Of a DNA stretch of 64,000 nt, positions 52,118-64,000 are shown one piece after another (positions within the stretch are counted from its first letter, which is position 1; the number at the start of each line of letters is the position of its first letter). The stretch covers positions 4,588,001 through 4,652,000 of the forward strand of contig NZ_SHLD01000001.1 of assembly GCF_004217615.1 (NCBI RefSeq). Reading direction: 5' to 3'. The notes beneath the pieces are model-generated. The model was not told the DNA's origin. It saw only the letters and a list, made by a program, of their open reading frames with translations, and did no database searches. The translations under genes were made by a program, and so were the position numbers. This DNA is from Micromonospora kangleipakensis. Its GTDB lineage: Bacteria > Actinomycetota > Actinomycetes > Mycobacteriales > Micromonosporaceae.

Positions 52118-52987
52118 ATGCGTCTCCCGCTCGGCCTGCTGCTGGCATCCGTCGTGAGCGGTCTGCTCTCCGTTGCGGCGGCGCTGCTCGTCATGCCCGG
52201 CGGTTCACTGCAGTACGGCCTGGTCATGCTGCTCGCGCTGCTCGGGTACGTGGTGGTGGCGAGCCGGGGTATGCGTCGCGTGAGGTGGGCGGTCATCGTC
52301 GGTATCGGGCTGCTCGCCGTGGTGGCGGCGATGCGACTGTTCTGGTACCAGGAGCAGGTCGGTGATGCGGGCTTGCTGACGTACGGCCGGGTTGGTGAGA
52401 CGGCCATGCTGGCACGCTGGCGGGAGATGATCGACCGGGAGCGGCTCGCCGCGGCGGGTCTGCTGCTTGGCGTTCTGTGTCTCGCGGCCGGTGTGTTGGC
52501 GTTGCCGGCGCGCGGTAGGCGGCGAGGTGTGGCGACCAGCGTCCTCGCGCTGCTGCTGCTCGCCTGGTTCGGGCTGAGCATCGCCAGAGGGTTCGGCCGC
52601 TATCCGCTGCTCGAACTGCTCGGGGCGGTAGGGCCAGCGCTGCTCGGCACCCTCGTGGCCATGGGGGTACTCGCGCTGTCCGGTTGGCGCGCTGACCGGC
52701 GATGGCTGCTCCCGGTCGGGTCGTTCCTGCTGGCGCTGGCGGCAGCTGACGCGTACTCGGATCTCGCCGCAGCGTGGTCAGGCTGGTGGATGATTTCCAA
52801 CCCTCGTGACGATGCCTTCCTGCAGGTAGGGGTGAAGGTGAGCACGTCGGCGGAAAGCTTCCCGCAGGTGTCGAGGGCCGTAGAGGCGGCGATGGCGCTC
52901 GCCGGCCCCGGACTGGTGGCGGTCGGCGTATTGCACAGCTCCCGTGAGGCTGACCCTGGACAGGCCGAGGCCAGGCAACGTAGATAG
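52118..52987 (+). CDS. Multi-pass membrane protein, unknown function (289 aa)
   Basis: The ATG start gives MRLPLGLLLASVVSGLLSVA. Seven to eight hydrophobic segments follow (for example YGLVMLLALLGYVVVASRGM and TSVLALLLLAWFGLSIARGF), with a short outside loop around FWYQEQVGDAGLLTYGRVGE. No family is recognised. The C-terminus is charged. Its AT-rich upstream region suggests an own promoter. Confidence 0.7.
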   Translation: MRLPLGLLLASVVSGLLSVAAALLVMPGGSLQYGLVMLLALLGYVVVASRGMRRVRWAVIVGIGLLAVVAAMRLFWYQEQVGDAGLLTYGRVGETAMLARWREMIDRERLAAAGLLLGVLCLAAGVLALPARGRRRGVATSVLALLLLAWFGLSIARGFGRYPLLELLGAVGPALLGTLVAMGVLALSGWRADRRWLLPVGSFLLALAAADAYSDLAAAWSGWWMISNPRDDAFLQVGVKVSTSAESFPQVSRAVEAAMALAGPGLVAVGVLHSSREADPGQAEARQRR

Positions 52988-53038
52988 GCACCGCGGTGAG
53001 CGGTCTCCTCGTCGGGCGTCGTAGACCGTCCAGCCTCT

Positions 53039-53301
53039 TTGGACGGGGACCAGGTGGAGCACCTCATCAGCTGGGCGGCCCACACCCTCTTCACTCCCCC
53101 GGCGCGCTCCGACGTCTGTGACCGGTGCGGCGGAGGGCTGTTCAGGCGCGACGAAGGCAGCCCGAACGTGTCACGACGGGACTGCTGTCCTACCGACCGG
53201 CGACGGCGCCCACCCTCGACCACTACCGGACGCTCGGCAAGCTGCGCCCGGTCGACGGGACGCGCCCGGTAGCGGAGATCGTCCCGGCAGCGCTGGCCTG
53301 A
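53039..53301 (+). pseudogene. Adenylate-kinase-like remnant
   Basis: One frame carries SDVCDRCGGGLFRRDEGSPN, which matches the zinc-type LID domain of adenylate kinase (VCD.CGG.L..RDDD). A second frame, after a shift near 53160, carries LSYRPATAPTLDHYRTLGKL followed by PVDGTRPVAEI, the C-terminal helix region (LI.YY...G....VDG). The nucleotide-binding N-terminal half is missing. It is a truncated, frameshifted second adk copy or relative. Confidence 0.65.
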
Positions 53302-53353
53302 TCCGGAGAGTCGCCGGGCCGCCGGGCTGGCGGCGGGTGGTCACGATGGAGGC

Positions 53354-53734
53354 GTGCTTCGCTTCGTATTGAACGTGCTGTGGCTCGTGTTCGGCGGCGG
53401 CATCGTCCTGGCCCTCGGGTACGGGGTGGCCGCGCTGATCTGCTTCGCCCTGGTCGTTACGATCCCGTTCGGCGTCGCCTCGCTCCGCCTCGCCTCGTAC
53501 TCGCTGTGGCCGTTCGGCCGCACCCTGGTCCCGAAGCCGGGTGCCGGGGTCGCCTCCGGCGTCGCGAACCTGCTGTGGGTGCTGCTCGCGGGCTGGTGGC
53601 TCGCGCTGTCCCACATCGTCGCCGGCCTCGCCCTCTGCGTCACGGTCATCGGGATCCCGTTCGGCGTGGCGAACTTCAAGCTCGTGCCCGCGGCGCTGTG
53701 GCCCCTCGGCCAGGAGATCGTCGAGTCGCCCTGA
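53354..53734 (+). CDS. YccF-domain inner-membrane protein
   Basis: This 126-aa protein has two YccF-type repeats. The first is LRFVLNVLWLVFGGGIVLAL and FALVVTIPFGVASLRLASYS. The second is VANLLWVLLAGWWLALSHIV and VTVIGIPFGVANFKLVPAAL. Both end in the conserved I-P-F-G-V-A element. The family function is unknown. It is a single gene. Confidence 0.9.
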   Translation: MLRFVLNVLWLVFGGGIVLALGYGVAALICFALVVTIPFGVASLRLASYSLWPFGRTLVPKPGAGVASGVANLLWVLLAGWWLALSHIVAGLALCVTVIGIPFGVANFKLVPAALWPLGQEIVESP

Positions 53735-54113
53735 GCCGCCGCCGGCGCGCACGTACCGCTCAGCGGACCGGCACGACGGTCACGAACGACGGGATTCGAG
53801 GAACGCCTCGATCTGGTCCAGGTCGGCCGGTTGCAGGCCACGGTTCGGGCGGGGCGCGATCAGGGCGCCGGCTCCCGTCGGGGTGGGTCATCGGAGCACC
53901 GTAGGTCGCACCCGCGGATCGGGCGACGCAATTTCCGGTCGTTCGCCGACATCGATGCTGCTCAGCGGCCTGCCCCCGCCCGCCGCCCGGACACCGCCCT
54001 GACCCATGGCGCACCCACCCTGGCCAGGCACTTCTTTGAGGTCTTGAAGTAAGTCATGTTTCGTTACGTCCCCGTTATTGACGTGACCGCTGTCACTTCG
54101 ATTGACTGCGACG
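53735..54113. other. Non-coding stretch upstream of the LacI regulator
   Basis: I see no intact gene. A minus-strand piece at about 53780-53870 could encode ALIAPRPNRGLQPADLDQIE, the tail of some lost protein. The AT-rich part at 54046-54110 (CATGTTTCGTTACGTCCCCG, GTTATTGACG) probably contains the promoter of the regulator. Confidence 0.35.
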
Positions 54114-54137
54114 GAACCGCTTCCGAAACCGGTTCCG
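54114..54137 (+). promoter_or_regulatory. Tandem LacI-type operator pair
   Basis: GGAACCGCTTCC (54114-54125) and GAAACCGGTTCC (54126-54137) are two adjacent near-palindromic 12-mers with a central CG, the form typical of LacI-family sites. They lie 37 bp upstream of the LacI-type gene and probably mediate autoregulation. I did not find an obvious further copy before the GH30 gene. Confidence 0.7.
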
Positions 54138-54174
54138 CAACACGTCCTCAATCCCTGCGACCCGGGAGCGTCAG

Positions 54175-55176
54175 GTGCCGATCACCATCGCCGACGTCGC
54201 CACCCGGGCGGGCGTGAGCAAGACGACCGTCTCCCGGGTACTCAATGGCAAGGGCGAGGTGGACGGCCGGACCGCGGACCGGGTCCGGGCGGTCATCACC
54301 GACCTGGGCTATGTGCCGAGCGCCCGCGCGGTCGGCCTGGCCCGGGGGCGTACCCGGGTGGTCGGCATGCTGGTGCCGGCGCTCACCTGGCCCTGGATGG
54401 GCGAGGTGCTCCAGGGGGCGGTCGACGCGGTCGAGTCGGAGGGGTACGGCCTCCTGCTGTTCACCTGCAATCGGGGCGACGAGTCGATGCGGCGGTTCGC
54501 CTCCCAGGTCTCCGCGAAGTCCTTCGACGGCCTGCTGGTGGTCGAGCCGGAGGGCACATTGGACTACATCAGCGCCCTGCACGAGCGGGGCCTGCCGGTC
54601 ATCCTCATCGACGACCGCGCTCACCAACCGCGCTTCCCCTCGGTGCGCACCACCAACGAGGCCGGCGCGCGCGCCGCCGCGGCGCACCTGCTCGCGCTCG
54701 GCCGACACCGCCCCCTGGTGGTGACCGGCCTGCGCCGCTTCGGCTGCACCCGGGAGCGGCTCGCCGGCTTCGCGGGCGGCTACGCCGACGCCGGCCTGCC
54801 CATCGAGCCCGCCCTCGTCGTGGAGGGCGACTTCACCTTCGAGTGCGGGCGTGCCGCGGTGGAACGCCTGCTCGCCGACGGCGTGCCGTTCGACGCCGTC
54901 TTCGCCCACAACGACCTCTCCGCCGCCGGGGCGCTGCAGGCACTGCGCGACGCCGGACTGCGCGTCCCGGACGACGTGGCGGTCGTCGGCTTCGACGACC
55001 TGCCCCTGGCCGGGCACACCCACCCGCCGCTGACCTCCGTACGCCAGCCGTTGTGGGAGATGGGAGCGGCCGCCGCCCGCACCCTCATCTCCCACCTCGC
55101 CGGCACGCCGCTGCCCGACACGCCGACCATCATCCCCACCAGCTTCACCGTCCGCGCCTCGACCGGCACCACCTGA
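54175..55176 (+). CDS. LacI-family transcriptional regulator
   Basis: This 333-aa protein starts at a GTG. Residues 1-50 form the helix-turn-helix [20 protein letters not shown] and the hinge [19 protein letters not shown]. The periplasmic-binding-like effector domain follows ([60 protein letters not shown]). It is the probable repressor of the downstream transporter and glycosidases, induced by the imported sugar, with operators just upstream of itself. Confidence 0.9.
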   Translation: MPITIADVATRAGVSKTTVSRVLNGKGEVDGRTADRVRAVITDLGYVPSARAVGLARGRTRVVGMLVPALTWPWMGEVLQGAVDAVESEGYGLLLFTCNRGDESMRRFASQVSAKSFDGLLVVEPEGTLDYISALHERGLPVILIDDRAHQPRFPSVRTTNEAGARAAAAHLLALGRHRPLVVTGLRRFGCTRERLAGFAGGYADAGLPIEPALVVEGDFTFECGRAAVERLLADGVPFDAVFAHNDLSAAGALQALRDAGLRVPDDVAVVGFDDLPLAGHTHPPLTSVRQPLWEMGAAAARTLISHLAGTPLPDTPTIIPTSFTVRASTGTT

Positions 55177-55288
55177 CCCCTCCACCGCTGCCCACACCGG
55201 CGGGCACGCGCCCACCGGTGGCAACACCGCACACCCTCCATCCACCACATCCCGCTCGAGGATCGCGGGAACACCGAGGGAGACCTCC

Positions 55289-56965
<1,677 letters not shown>

Positions 56966-57078
56966 CACCCGGCACCGCCTCCCCGGTCGGCCGCGGCCGA
57001 CCGGGGAGGCGGAACTCACCCCACAAATCGGTACCCGTCACCTTCGGGTGACACGGCAACCCCAGACAGGAACTCGGC

Positions 57079-58251
57079 ATGACGTTGAGCGAGAGCGCGA
57101 CGGCGCCGGTCGACGAGGTGGTGCTGGAGGCCGTCGGCCTGACCAAGCACTTCCCCGTCCGCAAACGGCTGCGTGACCTCTTCTCCCGGACGCCGGCAGT
57201 CGTGCACGCCGTCGACGACGTATCGTTCGCGTTGCATCGCGGCCGGGTGACCGCGCTGGTCGGGGAGTCCGGCTCCGGCAAGTCCACGGTGGCCCGGCTG
57301 CTGGCCCAGATCTACCCCCGCACCGCCGGCGACATCCGCCTGCACGGCACGTCGACCAGGGTGCGCGGCGGTCGTCCGTTCCGGTCGTACGTGCGACGTG
57401 TCCAACTGATCCTGCAGGACCCGTTCGCGTCGTTGAACCCGGTGCACACCGTCCGCTACCACCTCACCCGATCGCTGCGGATCCACGGCAACGCCGGGCG
57501 CAGCGCCGAGGACCTGGACAAGGCCCTCGCCAACCTGCTCACCCGGGTCAGCCTCGCCCCGCCCGAGCGCTACCTGGACGCGTTCCCGCACGAACTCTCC
57601 GGCGGCCAGCGGCAGCGCGTCGCCATCGCCCGGGCGCTCGGCGCCGACCCGGAGGTGCTCCTCGCCGACGAGCCGGTCTCCATGCTCGACGTCTCGATCC
57701 GCCTCGGCGTGCTCAACCTGCTGCAGGACCTCAAGGAGCGGCTCAACCTCGCGATCCTCTACATCACGCACGACATCGCCTCGGCCCGCTACTTCGCCGA
57801 CGAGACGATCGTGATGTACGCCGGCCGCCTGGTCGAGGGCGGCGACAGTGAGACCGTCACCCAGAACCCGGCCCACCCGTACACCCGGCTGCTCACCGAG
57901 TCGGCACCGGATCCCGAGCGGATCACCGGCGACGGTGCCGGTGCCGGCATCGACGAGGCCGCCGGGAAGGACCGCGGTCAGGGTGAGCCGCCGAGCCTGA
58001 TCAGTCCGCCCGCCGGCTGCCGGTTCCACCCCCGGTGCCCGCACGCCATGCGACGCTGCACCGCGGATGTGCCGCCGCGGCTGACCGTCGGCGACCGACC
58101 CGGCCACTGGACGGCGTGCTGGCTTTACGATCCGGCCACCGTCGCGGCCGACGCCCCCGGCTCCGCCGCCCCTGACGCCGACCCGGCCGTGCCGCCACCC
58201 CCGGCGCTGGTCGAGCGGGAAGACGCCGCCACCCTGGGGGAGGCACGATGA
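57079..58251 (+). CDS. ABC transporter ATPase (Opp/DppF type)
   Basis: This 390-aa ATPase has Walker [15 protein letters not shown], the signature [16 protein letters not shown], Walker [14 protein letters not shown] and the switch His in ITHDIASAR. The C-terminal oligo-HPY domain ends [18 protein letters not shown], with the CxxxxxCxxxxxxC iron-sulfur-like cysteines typical of this class. A Pro/Ala-rich tail extends it. It overlaps the next permease gene by 4 bp (ATGA). Confidence 0.93.
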   Translation: MTLSESATAPVDEVVLEAVGLTKHFPVRKRLRDLFSRTPAVVHAVDDVSFALHRGRVTALVGESGSGKSTVARLLAQIYPRTAGDIRLHGTSTRVRGGRPFRSYVRRVQLILQDPFASLNPVHTVRYHLTRSLRIHGNAGRSAEDLDKALANLLTRVSLAPPERYLDAFPHELSGGQRQRVAIARALGADPEVLLADEPVSMLDVSIRLGVLNLLQDLKERLNLAILYITHDIASARYFADETIVMYAGRLVEGGDSETVTQNPAHPYTRLLTESAPDPERITGDGAGAGIDEAAGKDRGQGEPPSLISPPAGCRFHPRCPHAMRRCTADVPPRLTVGDRPGHWTACWLYDPATVAADAPGSAAPDADPAVPPPPALVEREDAATLGEAR

Positions 58252-59225
58252 GATTCCTCCTGCAGCGCGTGGCCTTCTACCTGTTCACGGCGTGGGCGGC
58301 GATCACGCTCAACTTCTTCATCCCGCGGATGGTCCCGGGCGACCCGGTCCAGTCCCTCATCTCCCGCAACCAGGGCCGGATCAGCGCCGACGCCATCCAG
58401 TCGTTGCGCGTGCTGTTCGGGCTGGACGAGAACGAGAACGTCTGGGAGCAGTACCTCGACTACTGGGGGCAACTCCTCCACGGTGACCTGGGGCTGTCCT
58501 TCACCTTCTTCCCGGCGCCGGTGTCGACGGTGATCGGCGACAGCCTGCCGTGGACCGTTGGTCTGGTCGGCATCACCACGATCATCAGTTTCCTGCTCGG
58601 CACCGCGCTCGGCGTCGGCGCCGGCTGGCGGCGTGGCTCGTGGGTCGACGGACTGCTGCCGGCCACGACGTTCCTGTCCTCGATCCCGTACTTCTGGTTG
58701 GGCCTCGTCGCCATCGCCCTGTTCGCCGGGCCGGGGAGCTTCTTCCCGTCCTCCGGCGGCTACGAGCCGGGCCTCGTGCCCGCGTTCGACCAGTACTTCA
58801 TCCCGAGCGCGATCCAGCACAGCATCCTGCCCGCCGCCACCATCCTGGTCTCCTCGATGAGCGGGTGGATCCTCAGCATGCGCAACATGATGGTCACCGT
58901 CTCGTCGGAGGACTACATCACGGTCGCCCACGCGAAGGGGCTGTCGGAGCGCCGGGTGGCACTCAGCTACGCCGCCCGCAACGCGCTGCTGCCCAACGTC
59001 TCGGGCTTCGCCCTGTCGCTCGGGTTCATCGTCGGCGGCACGCTGCTGGTGGAGATCGTCTTCTCCTACCCGGGTCTCGGCTACCAGCTCTTCCAGGCGG
59101 TGGGCGCCAAGGACTACCCGCTGTTGCAGGGGATCTTCCTGATCATCACGATCTCCGTGCTGGTGGCGAACCTGCTCGCCGATGTCGCGTACCTGCTTCT
59201 CGACCCGCGGACCCGAAAGAGCTGA
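58248..59225 (+). CDS. ABC transporter permease (DppB type)
   Basis: This 325-aa protein has six membrane segments. It begins [20 protein letters not shown] with [20 protein letters not shown], the DppB N-terminus. The EAA-like loop near residue 215 ([20 protein letters not shown]) contacts the ATPases. With DppC it forms the channel. It starts inside the end of the ATPase gene and is followed after 3 bp by the second permease gene. Confidence 0.93.
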   Translation: MRFLLQRVAFYLFTAWAAITLNFFIPRMVPGDPVQSLISRNQGRISADAIQSLRVLFGLDENENVWEQYLDYWGQLLHGDLGLSFTFFPAPVSTVIGDSLPWTVGLVGITTIISFLLGTALGVGAGWRRGSWVDGLLPATTFLSSIPYFWLGLVAIALFAGPGSFFPSSGGYEPGLVPAFDQYFIPSAIQHSILPAATILVSSMSGWILSMRNMMVTVSSEDYITVAHAKGLSERRVALSYAARNALLPNVSGFALSLGFIVGGTLLVEIVFSYPGLGYQLFQAVGAKDYPLLQGIFLIITISVLVANLLADVAYLLLDPRTRKS

Positions 59226-59228
59226 GCG

Positions 59229-60263
59229 ATGACAATCTCACCGTCGAGCATCGAGCAGGTGATCCCCGGTCAGGGGGCGATGGCCCAGCCGGCGGCCGCG
59301 CCGGGCCGGGCGAAGCGGCGCCGGTTCCGGTTCGTGGCCAACGCCAAGGCCGCGACCGGCCTGGTCATCCTGGCCGTCTACTGCCTCTTCGCGGTCATCG
59401 GGCCGTGGGTGGCGCCGTACGACCCGGACGCGCGCAGCGGCGACGTCCTCCAGCCGCCGTCGACCACGCACTGGTTCGGCACGACCCATCTGGGTCAGGA
59501 CATCTTCAGCCAGATCCTGGTGGGCGCGCGCAGCGTGATGGTCGTGGGCCTGATCGCCGGCGTGCTGGCGACGATCCTGTCCATCCTCATCGGCGTGACG
59601 GCCGGCTACATCGGCGGGGCGGCCGACGAGGGCCTGTCGGCCCTGTCCAACGTGTTCCTGGTCATTCCCGCGCTGCCGCTGATCATCATCGTGACGTCGA
59701 TCGTCGAGCAGGCCAGCGACACGCTGGTCGCGCTCATCATCGGGTTCACCTCGTGGGCGTGGGGCGCGCGGGTGCTGCGCGCGCAGACGTTGTCGCTGCG
59801 GCGCCGCGACTACGTGGAGGCGGCGCGGGCCACCGGCGAGCGGACCTGGCGCATCATCCTGTTCGAGATCCTGCCCAACCTCACCGCGATCATCGCGTCC
59901 GGCTTCGTCGGCACCGTCATCTTCGCGGTCATGTCGGAGATCACCCTGGCCTTCATCGGCATCTCGTCGATCTCGTCCTGGAACTGGGGCACCATCCTGT
60001 TCTGGGCCCAGGGCCAGCAGGCCCTGGCCCAGGGCGCCTGGTGGTGGTTCGTCCCGGCCGGGCTGGCCATCGCGCTGCTCGGCACCGCCCTCGCCCTGAT
60101 CAACTTCGGCATCGACGAGTTCGTCAGCCCCCGGCTGCGCAGCGCCGGCAAGACCCGGATCCGCACCGCCGACGGCCGCACCGTACGGATGCGGGTCGGC
60201 TTCACCCCCGTGCTGGCGCCGTCTCGTCCGGTACCGGCCCCCCGAGAGGAGGTCGCCCCGTGA
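59229..60263 (+). CDS. ABC transporter permease (DppC type)
   Basis: This 344-aa partner has a soluble N-terminal extension of ~40 residues, then NAKAATGLVILAVYCLFAVI and the DppC landmark GTTHLGQDIFSQILVGARSV. The ATPase loop is DYVEAARATGERTWRIILFE. Its stop overlaps the start of the second ATPase gene. There are six membrane segments. Confidence 0.93.
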   Translation: MTISPSSIEQVIPGQGAMAQPAAAPGRAKRRRFRFVANAKAATGLVILAVYCLFAVIGPWVAPYDPDARSGDVLQPPSTTHWFGTTHLGQDIFSQILVGARSVMVVGLIAGVLATILSILIGVTAGYIGGAADEGLSALSNVFLVIPALPLIIIVTSIVEQASDTLVALIIGFTSWAWGARVLRAQTLSLRRRDYVEAARATGERTWRIILFEILPNLTAIIASGFVGTVIFAVMSEITLAFIGISSISSWNWGTILFWAQGQQALAQGAWWWFVPAGLAIALLGTALALINFGIDEFVSPRLRSAGKTRIRTADGRTVRMRVGFTPVLAPSRPVPAPREEVAP

Positions 60264-61267
60264 GGGATCCGGTGCTGGAGATCCGCGGGCTCCGCGTCGA
60301 CTACGGGCTCGGCGACGCGGCGGTGCACGCCGTCCGCGACGTCGACCTCACCCTGCACCGGGGCGAGGTGCTGGGGCTGGCCGGGGAGAGCGGCAGCGGC
60401 AAGTCCACCCTGGCGTACGGCCTGACCCGGCTGCTGCCGCCGCCCGGCGTGGTCAGCGGCGGCGAGGTGATCTACCACCCCGCCGACGGCCCGCCGGTGG
60501 ACGTGCTGTCACTGTCGCCGGCGGAGCTGCGGGCGTTTCGCTGGGCCGAGGCGTCGATCGTGTTCCAGGGCGCGATGAACTCGCTGAACCCGGTGCACAA
60601 GGTCTCCACCCAGTTGCTCGACGTGATCAAGGCGCACGAGCCGCGTACCACGGCCGCCGCCCGGCTGGCCCGGGCCCGGGACCTGCTGCGCCTGGTGGGC
60701 ATCGCCGCCGACCGGCTCGACAGCTACCCGCACCAGCTCTCCGGCGGGATGCGGCAACGGGTGATGATCGCCATGGCGCTGGCGTTGGAACCGCAGGTCG
60801 TCATCATGGACGAACCCACGACCGCCCTGGACGTGGTGATGCAGCGGCAGATCCTCGGCCAGCTCGCCGAACTGCGCGAGCGGCTCGGCTTCGCGGTGCT
60901 GTTCATCACCCACGACCTGTCGCTGCTGGCCGAGTTCTCCGACCGGATCGCGATCATGTACGGCGGCCGGATCGTCGAGGAGGCGCCGGCCGGCGAGCTG
61001 TACCGGCGGGCCCTGCACCCGTACACCGACGGGCTGCTGCACTCCTTCCCGGCGCTGCGCGGCCCCCGCCGCGAGCTGACCGGTATCCCCGGCTCCCCGC
61101 CGGACCTGCGCGCCATGCCCACCGGATGCGCGTTCCACCCCCGCTGCCCCCGGGCCTTCGCGCCCTGCGACGCCGAGGTCCCACCGCTCGGCCCGCCCGG
61201 TGACGACAACCCCGGGCGCGCCGTCGCCTGCTGGCTGCACCCCGCCGCCGCGGCGGTCCCCCGGTGA
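60260..61267 (+). CDS. ABC transporter ATPase (DppD type)
   Basis: This 335-aa ATPase starts at a GTG overlapping dppC by 4 bp. Walker A is [14 protein letters not shown], the signature LSGGMRQRVMIAMALAL, Walker B VVIMDEPTTALDV and the switch ITHDLSLLAEF. The C-terminal CAFHPRCPRAFAPCDAEVPP is the oligo-HPY metal/Fe-S motif. With the other ATPase it powers the sugar or peptide importer. GH1 follows. Confidence 0.93.
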   Translation: MRDPVLEIRGLRVDYGLGDAAVHAVRDVDLTLHRGEVLGLAGESGSGKSTLAYGLTRLLPPPGVVSGGEVIYHPADGPPVDVLSLSPAELRAFRWAEASIVFQGAMNSLNPVHKVSTQLLDVIKAHEPRTTAAARLARARDLLRLVGIAADRLDSYPHQLSGGMRQRVMIAMALALEPQVVIMDEPTTALDVVMQRQILGQLAELRERLGFAVLFITHDLSLLAEFSDRIAIMYGGRIVEEAPAGELYRRALHPYTDGLLHSFPALRGPRRELTGIPGSPPDLRAMPTGCAFHPRCPRAFAPCDAEVPPLGPPGDDNPGRAVACWLHPAAAAVPR

Positions 61268-61332
61268 GCCGTCGCGGCCCGACCGGCCCGGCGACCACCC
61301 ACGATCCCGATCCACCACCCGCAAGGAGAACC

Positions 61333-62745
<1,413 letters not shown>

Positions 62746-62750
62746 CCACC

Positions 62751-62792
62751 GCGAGGTGGCCGCGCGGAACAGCTCCCGGGCGGCCACCTCGC
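62751..62792 (+). terminator. Likely terminator after the GH1 gene
   Basis: GCGAGGTGGCCGC and GCGGCCACCTCGC form a 13-bp stem with a 16-base loop, 5 bp after the GH1 stop. A T-run (CTTTTTTC) follows about 26 bases later. It would separate the ABC/GH1 transcript from the GH30 gene. Confidence 0.65.
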
Positions 62793-62905
62793 CGTGCCCG
62801 CGGGCCCCCGCCCGAGAGCTTTTTTCATGCCTTGACATAAGCACTTCACGAGTGTTCTCTCAGTCATGGACATCGATGTGATGACTGACCCCGAAGGGAG
62901 CACCC

Positions 62906-64000
62906 GTGCACCCCCCACCCCCCACCACCCGCCGCACGGCGGCCCGCGCCGCCCTGGCGCTCTGCCTCGTCGCCGGCACCGTCGCCCTCGCCCCGCCGGC
63001 GGCACACGCCGCCGGCGAGGCCGTCAACGTCTGGCTCACCACCACCTCGGACGCCGGCGGCCGGACCGTCACCCGGGGTCTGCAACTGCAGAGCCCGCTG
63101 AGCTTCACCCCCACCAGCGCGACCGCCACGCACACGATCACCGTCGACGAGAACGCCCGCTACCAGCAGTTCGAGGGGGCCGGCGCGTCGATCACCGACA
63201 CCACCGCGTACCTGCTTCGCGGTGGGCCGGTCAGCGCCGCCACCCGCGACGAGGTGATGCGCAAGCTGTTCAGCCCGACCGACGGCATCGGGCTGTCGTT
63301 CGTACGCAACCCGATCGGCGCGTCCGACCTGTCCCGGCCCGGCAACGTCTCGCTCGACGACACCTGCTGCGACCTGAACGACTTCGGGGCGAACGGCTAC
63401 GACACCAACGTCGAGCTGCTCACCGCGCAGGCCCGGCAGCTGAACCCGGGGCTGCGGGTGATGGTGGTGCCCTGGAGCGCGCCCGGCTGGATGAAGGACA
63501 ACGGCCGGATGGACCAGATGGGCTGGCTGAAGTACCAGTACTACGCCACCTACGCCCAGTACTTCGTCAAGACCATCCAGGCGTATGCGGCCCGCGGCGT
63601 CAAGGTCGACTACCTGTCGGTGCAGAACGAGCCGAACTGCTGCCAGGCGGGCAACCCGACCGCCATGGACTACCCGGGCATGAGCTGGAACTCCTCCGGC
63701 CTGGTCGAGCTGACCAAGAACTTCGTCTACCCGGCGTTCCGGGCCGCCGGCATCACCACCAAGGTCCTGGTGCACGACTGGAACTACGGCGACTACGGCA
63801 CCATCGGCTCCGGGCTGCTCGCCGACGGGGTGGTCCGCACCGACCCGCTCTTCGGCGGCATCGCCTGGCACGGCTACTGGGGCGACCCGGCCGTCGGCAG
63901 CCAGGTCCACGGCCAGTACCCGGCGGTGCCGCAGTTCAGTACCGAGCACTCCGGCGGTACCTGGATCGGCAACCAGCACAACGAGGACATGGTCGACATC
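62906..64000 (+). CDS. Secreted GH30-family glycosidase, 3' end beyond window
   Basis: At least 365 codons are visible. The GTG is preceded by GAAGGGAG, and residues 1-36 form a signal peptide (TTRRTAARAALALCLVAGTV, then AHA). The GH30 barrel starts YQQFEGAGASITDTTAYLLR. The acid/base is Glu242 (SVQNEPNCC) and the nucleophile Glu347 (QFSTEHSGGTW). The pattern fits glucosylceramidase or beta-1,6-glucanase-like GH30 enzymes. It likely depolymerises a beta-glycan outside the cell and feeds the adjacent importer and GH1. A carbohydrate-binding domain may follow beyond the edge. Confidence 0.9.
   Translation, partial: MHPPPPTTRRTAARAALALCLVAGTVALAPPAAHAAGEAVNVWLTTTSDAGGRTVTRGLQLQSPLSFTPTSATATHTITVDENARYQQFEGAGASITDTTAYLLRGGPVSAATRDEVMRKLFSPTDGIGLSFVRNPIGASDLSRPGNVSLDDTCCDLNDFGANGYDTNVELLTAQARQLNPGLRVMVVPWSAPGWMKDNGRMDQMGWLKYQYYATYAQYFVKTIQAYAARGVKVDYLSVQNEPNCCQAGNPTAMDYPGMSWNSSGLVELTKNFVYPAFRAAGITTKVLVHDWNYGDYGTIGSGLLADGVVRTDPLFGGIAWHGYWGDPAVGSQVHGQYPAVPQFSTEHSGGTWIGNQHNEDMVDI

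Noticed and set aside
62865..62905. ATG at 62865 as start of the GH30 gene
   Set aside because: It is in another frame; the GTG at 62906 with GAAGGGAG upstream opens the frame with the signal peptide.

Overview
The window is high-GC actinobacterial DNA, most likely from a Micromonosporaceae species. The evidence is RbpA, separate Ppm1 and Lnt genes, mycothiol-type enzymes (a DinB/maleylpyruvate-isomerase-like protein and a mycoredoxin-like protein), frequent GTG starts, ATGA/GTGA gene overlaps and very GC-rich third codon positions. I saw no rRNA, tRNA or CRISPR array.

Positions 1 to about 16.3 kb form an accessory, IS-scarred island. It starts with a secreted alpha/beta-hydrolase cut by the window edge. 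A minus-strand cassette of unrecognised proteins follows (913-aa-class, 202, 81 and 567 aa, plus a separated 446-aa relative). The cassette is split by an IS5-like element that itself carries an IS3-family element; both have readable ends and target duplications. Further on are an IS1380 remnant, an IS5-type transposase stub behind a hairpin, a serine-recombinase fragment fused to an ISAs1 fragment, a twice-frameshifted alpha/beta-hydrolase and a two-gene HTH unit.

Positions 16.4 to 34.5 kb look like ordinary chromosome. They hold an ArsR-ArsC fusion with a clear palindromic operator, small membrane and stress genes, AlkA, LysE, NUDIX, a coiled-coil protein, a POT transporter, rbpA with a strong shared terminator, fxsA/ppm1/lnt, a VapC-like toxin whose antitoxin looks damaged, and a thioredoxin-reductase/methyltransferase fusion divergent from an XRE-cupin regulator.

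Positions 34.9 to 43.2 kb carry a lysine-degradation locus. kamA reads rightward. kdd, an amidohydrolase, kamD, kamE, kal and a MutL/GlmL-like ATPase gene read leftward as a tightly overlapping operon. Together they would take lysine through beta-lysine and 3,5-diaminohexanoate toward crotonyl-CoA. The cleavage enzyme Kce is not in the window.

Positions 43.2 to 54 kb are mixed. They include an LtrA pseudogene, MerR and YnfA-type genes, and a teichoic-acid-type polymerase pair flanked by a full lrp gene and a duplicate lrp 3' stub, which looks like an insertion scar. An acyl-CoA dehydrogenase/M24 peptidase pair and an adenylate-kinase remnant follow.

Positions 54.1 to 64 kb form a glycan-utilisation locus: a LacI regulator behind two tandem operator-like 12-mers, a family-5 solute-binding lipoprotein, a complete Opp/Dpp-type ABC transporter, a GH1 beta-glucosidase and a secreted GH30 enzyme that runs off the window. 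The likely logic is that GH30 cuts a beta-glycan outside the cell, the transporter imports the oligosaccharide, GH1 hydrolyses it inside, and LacI senses it.
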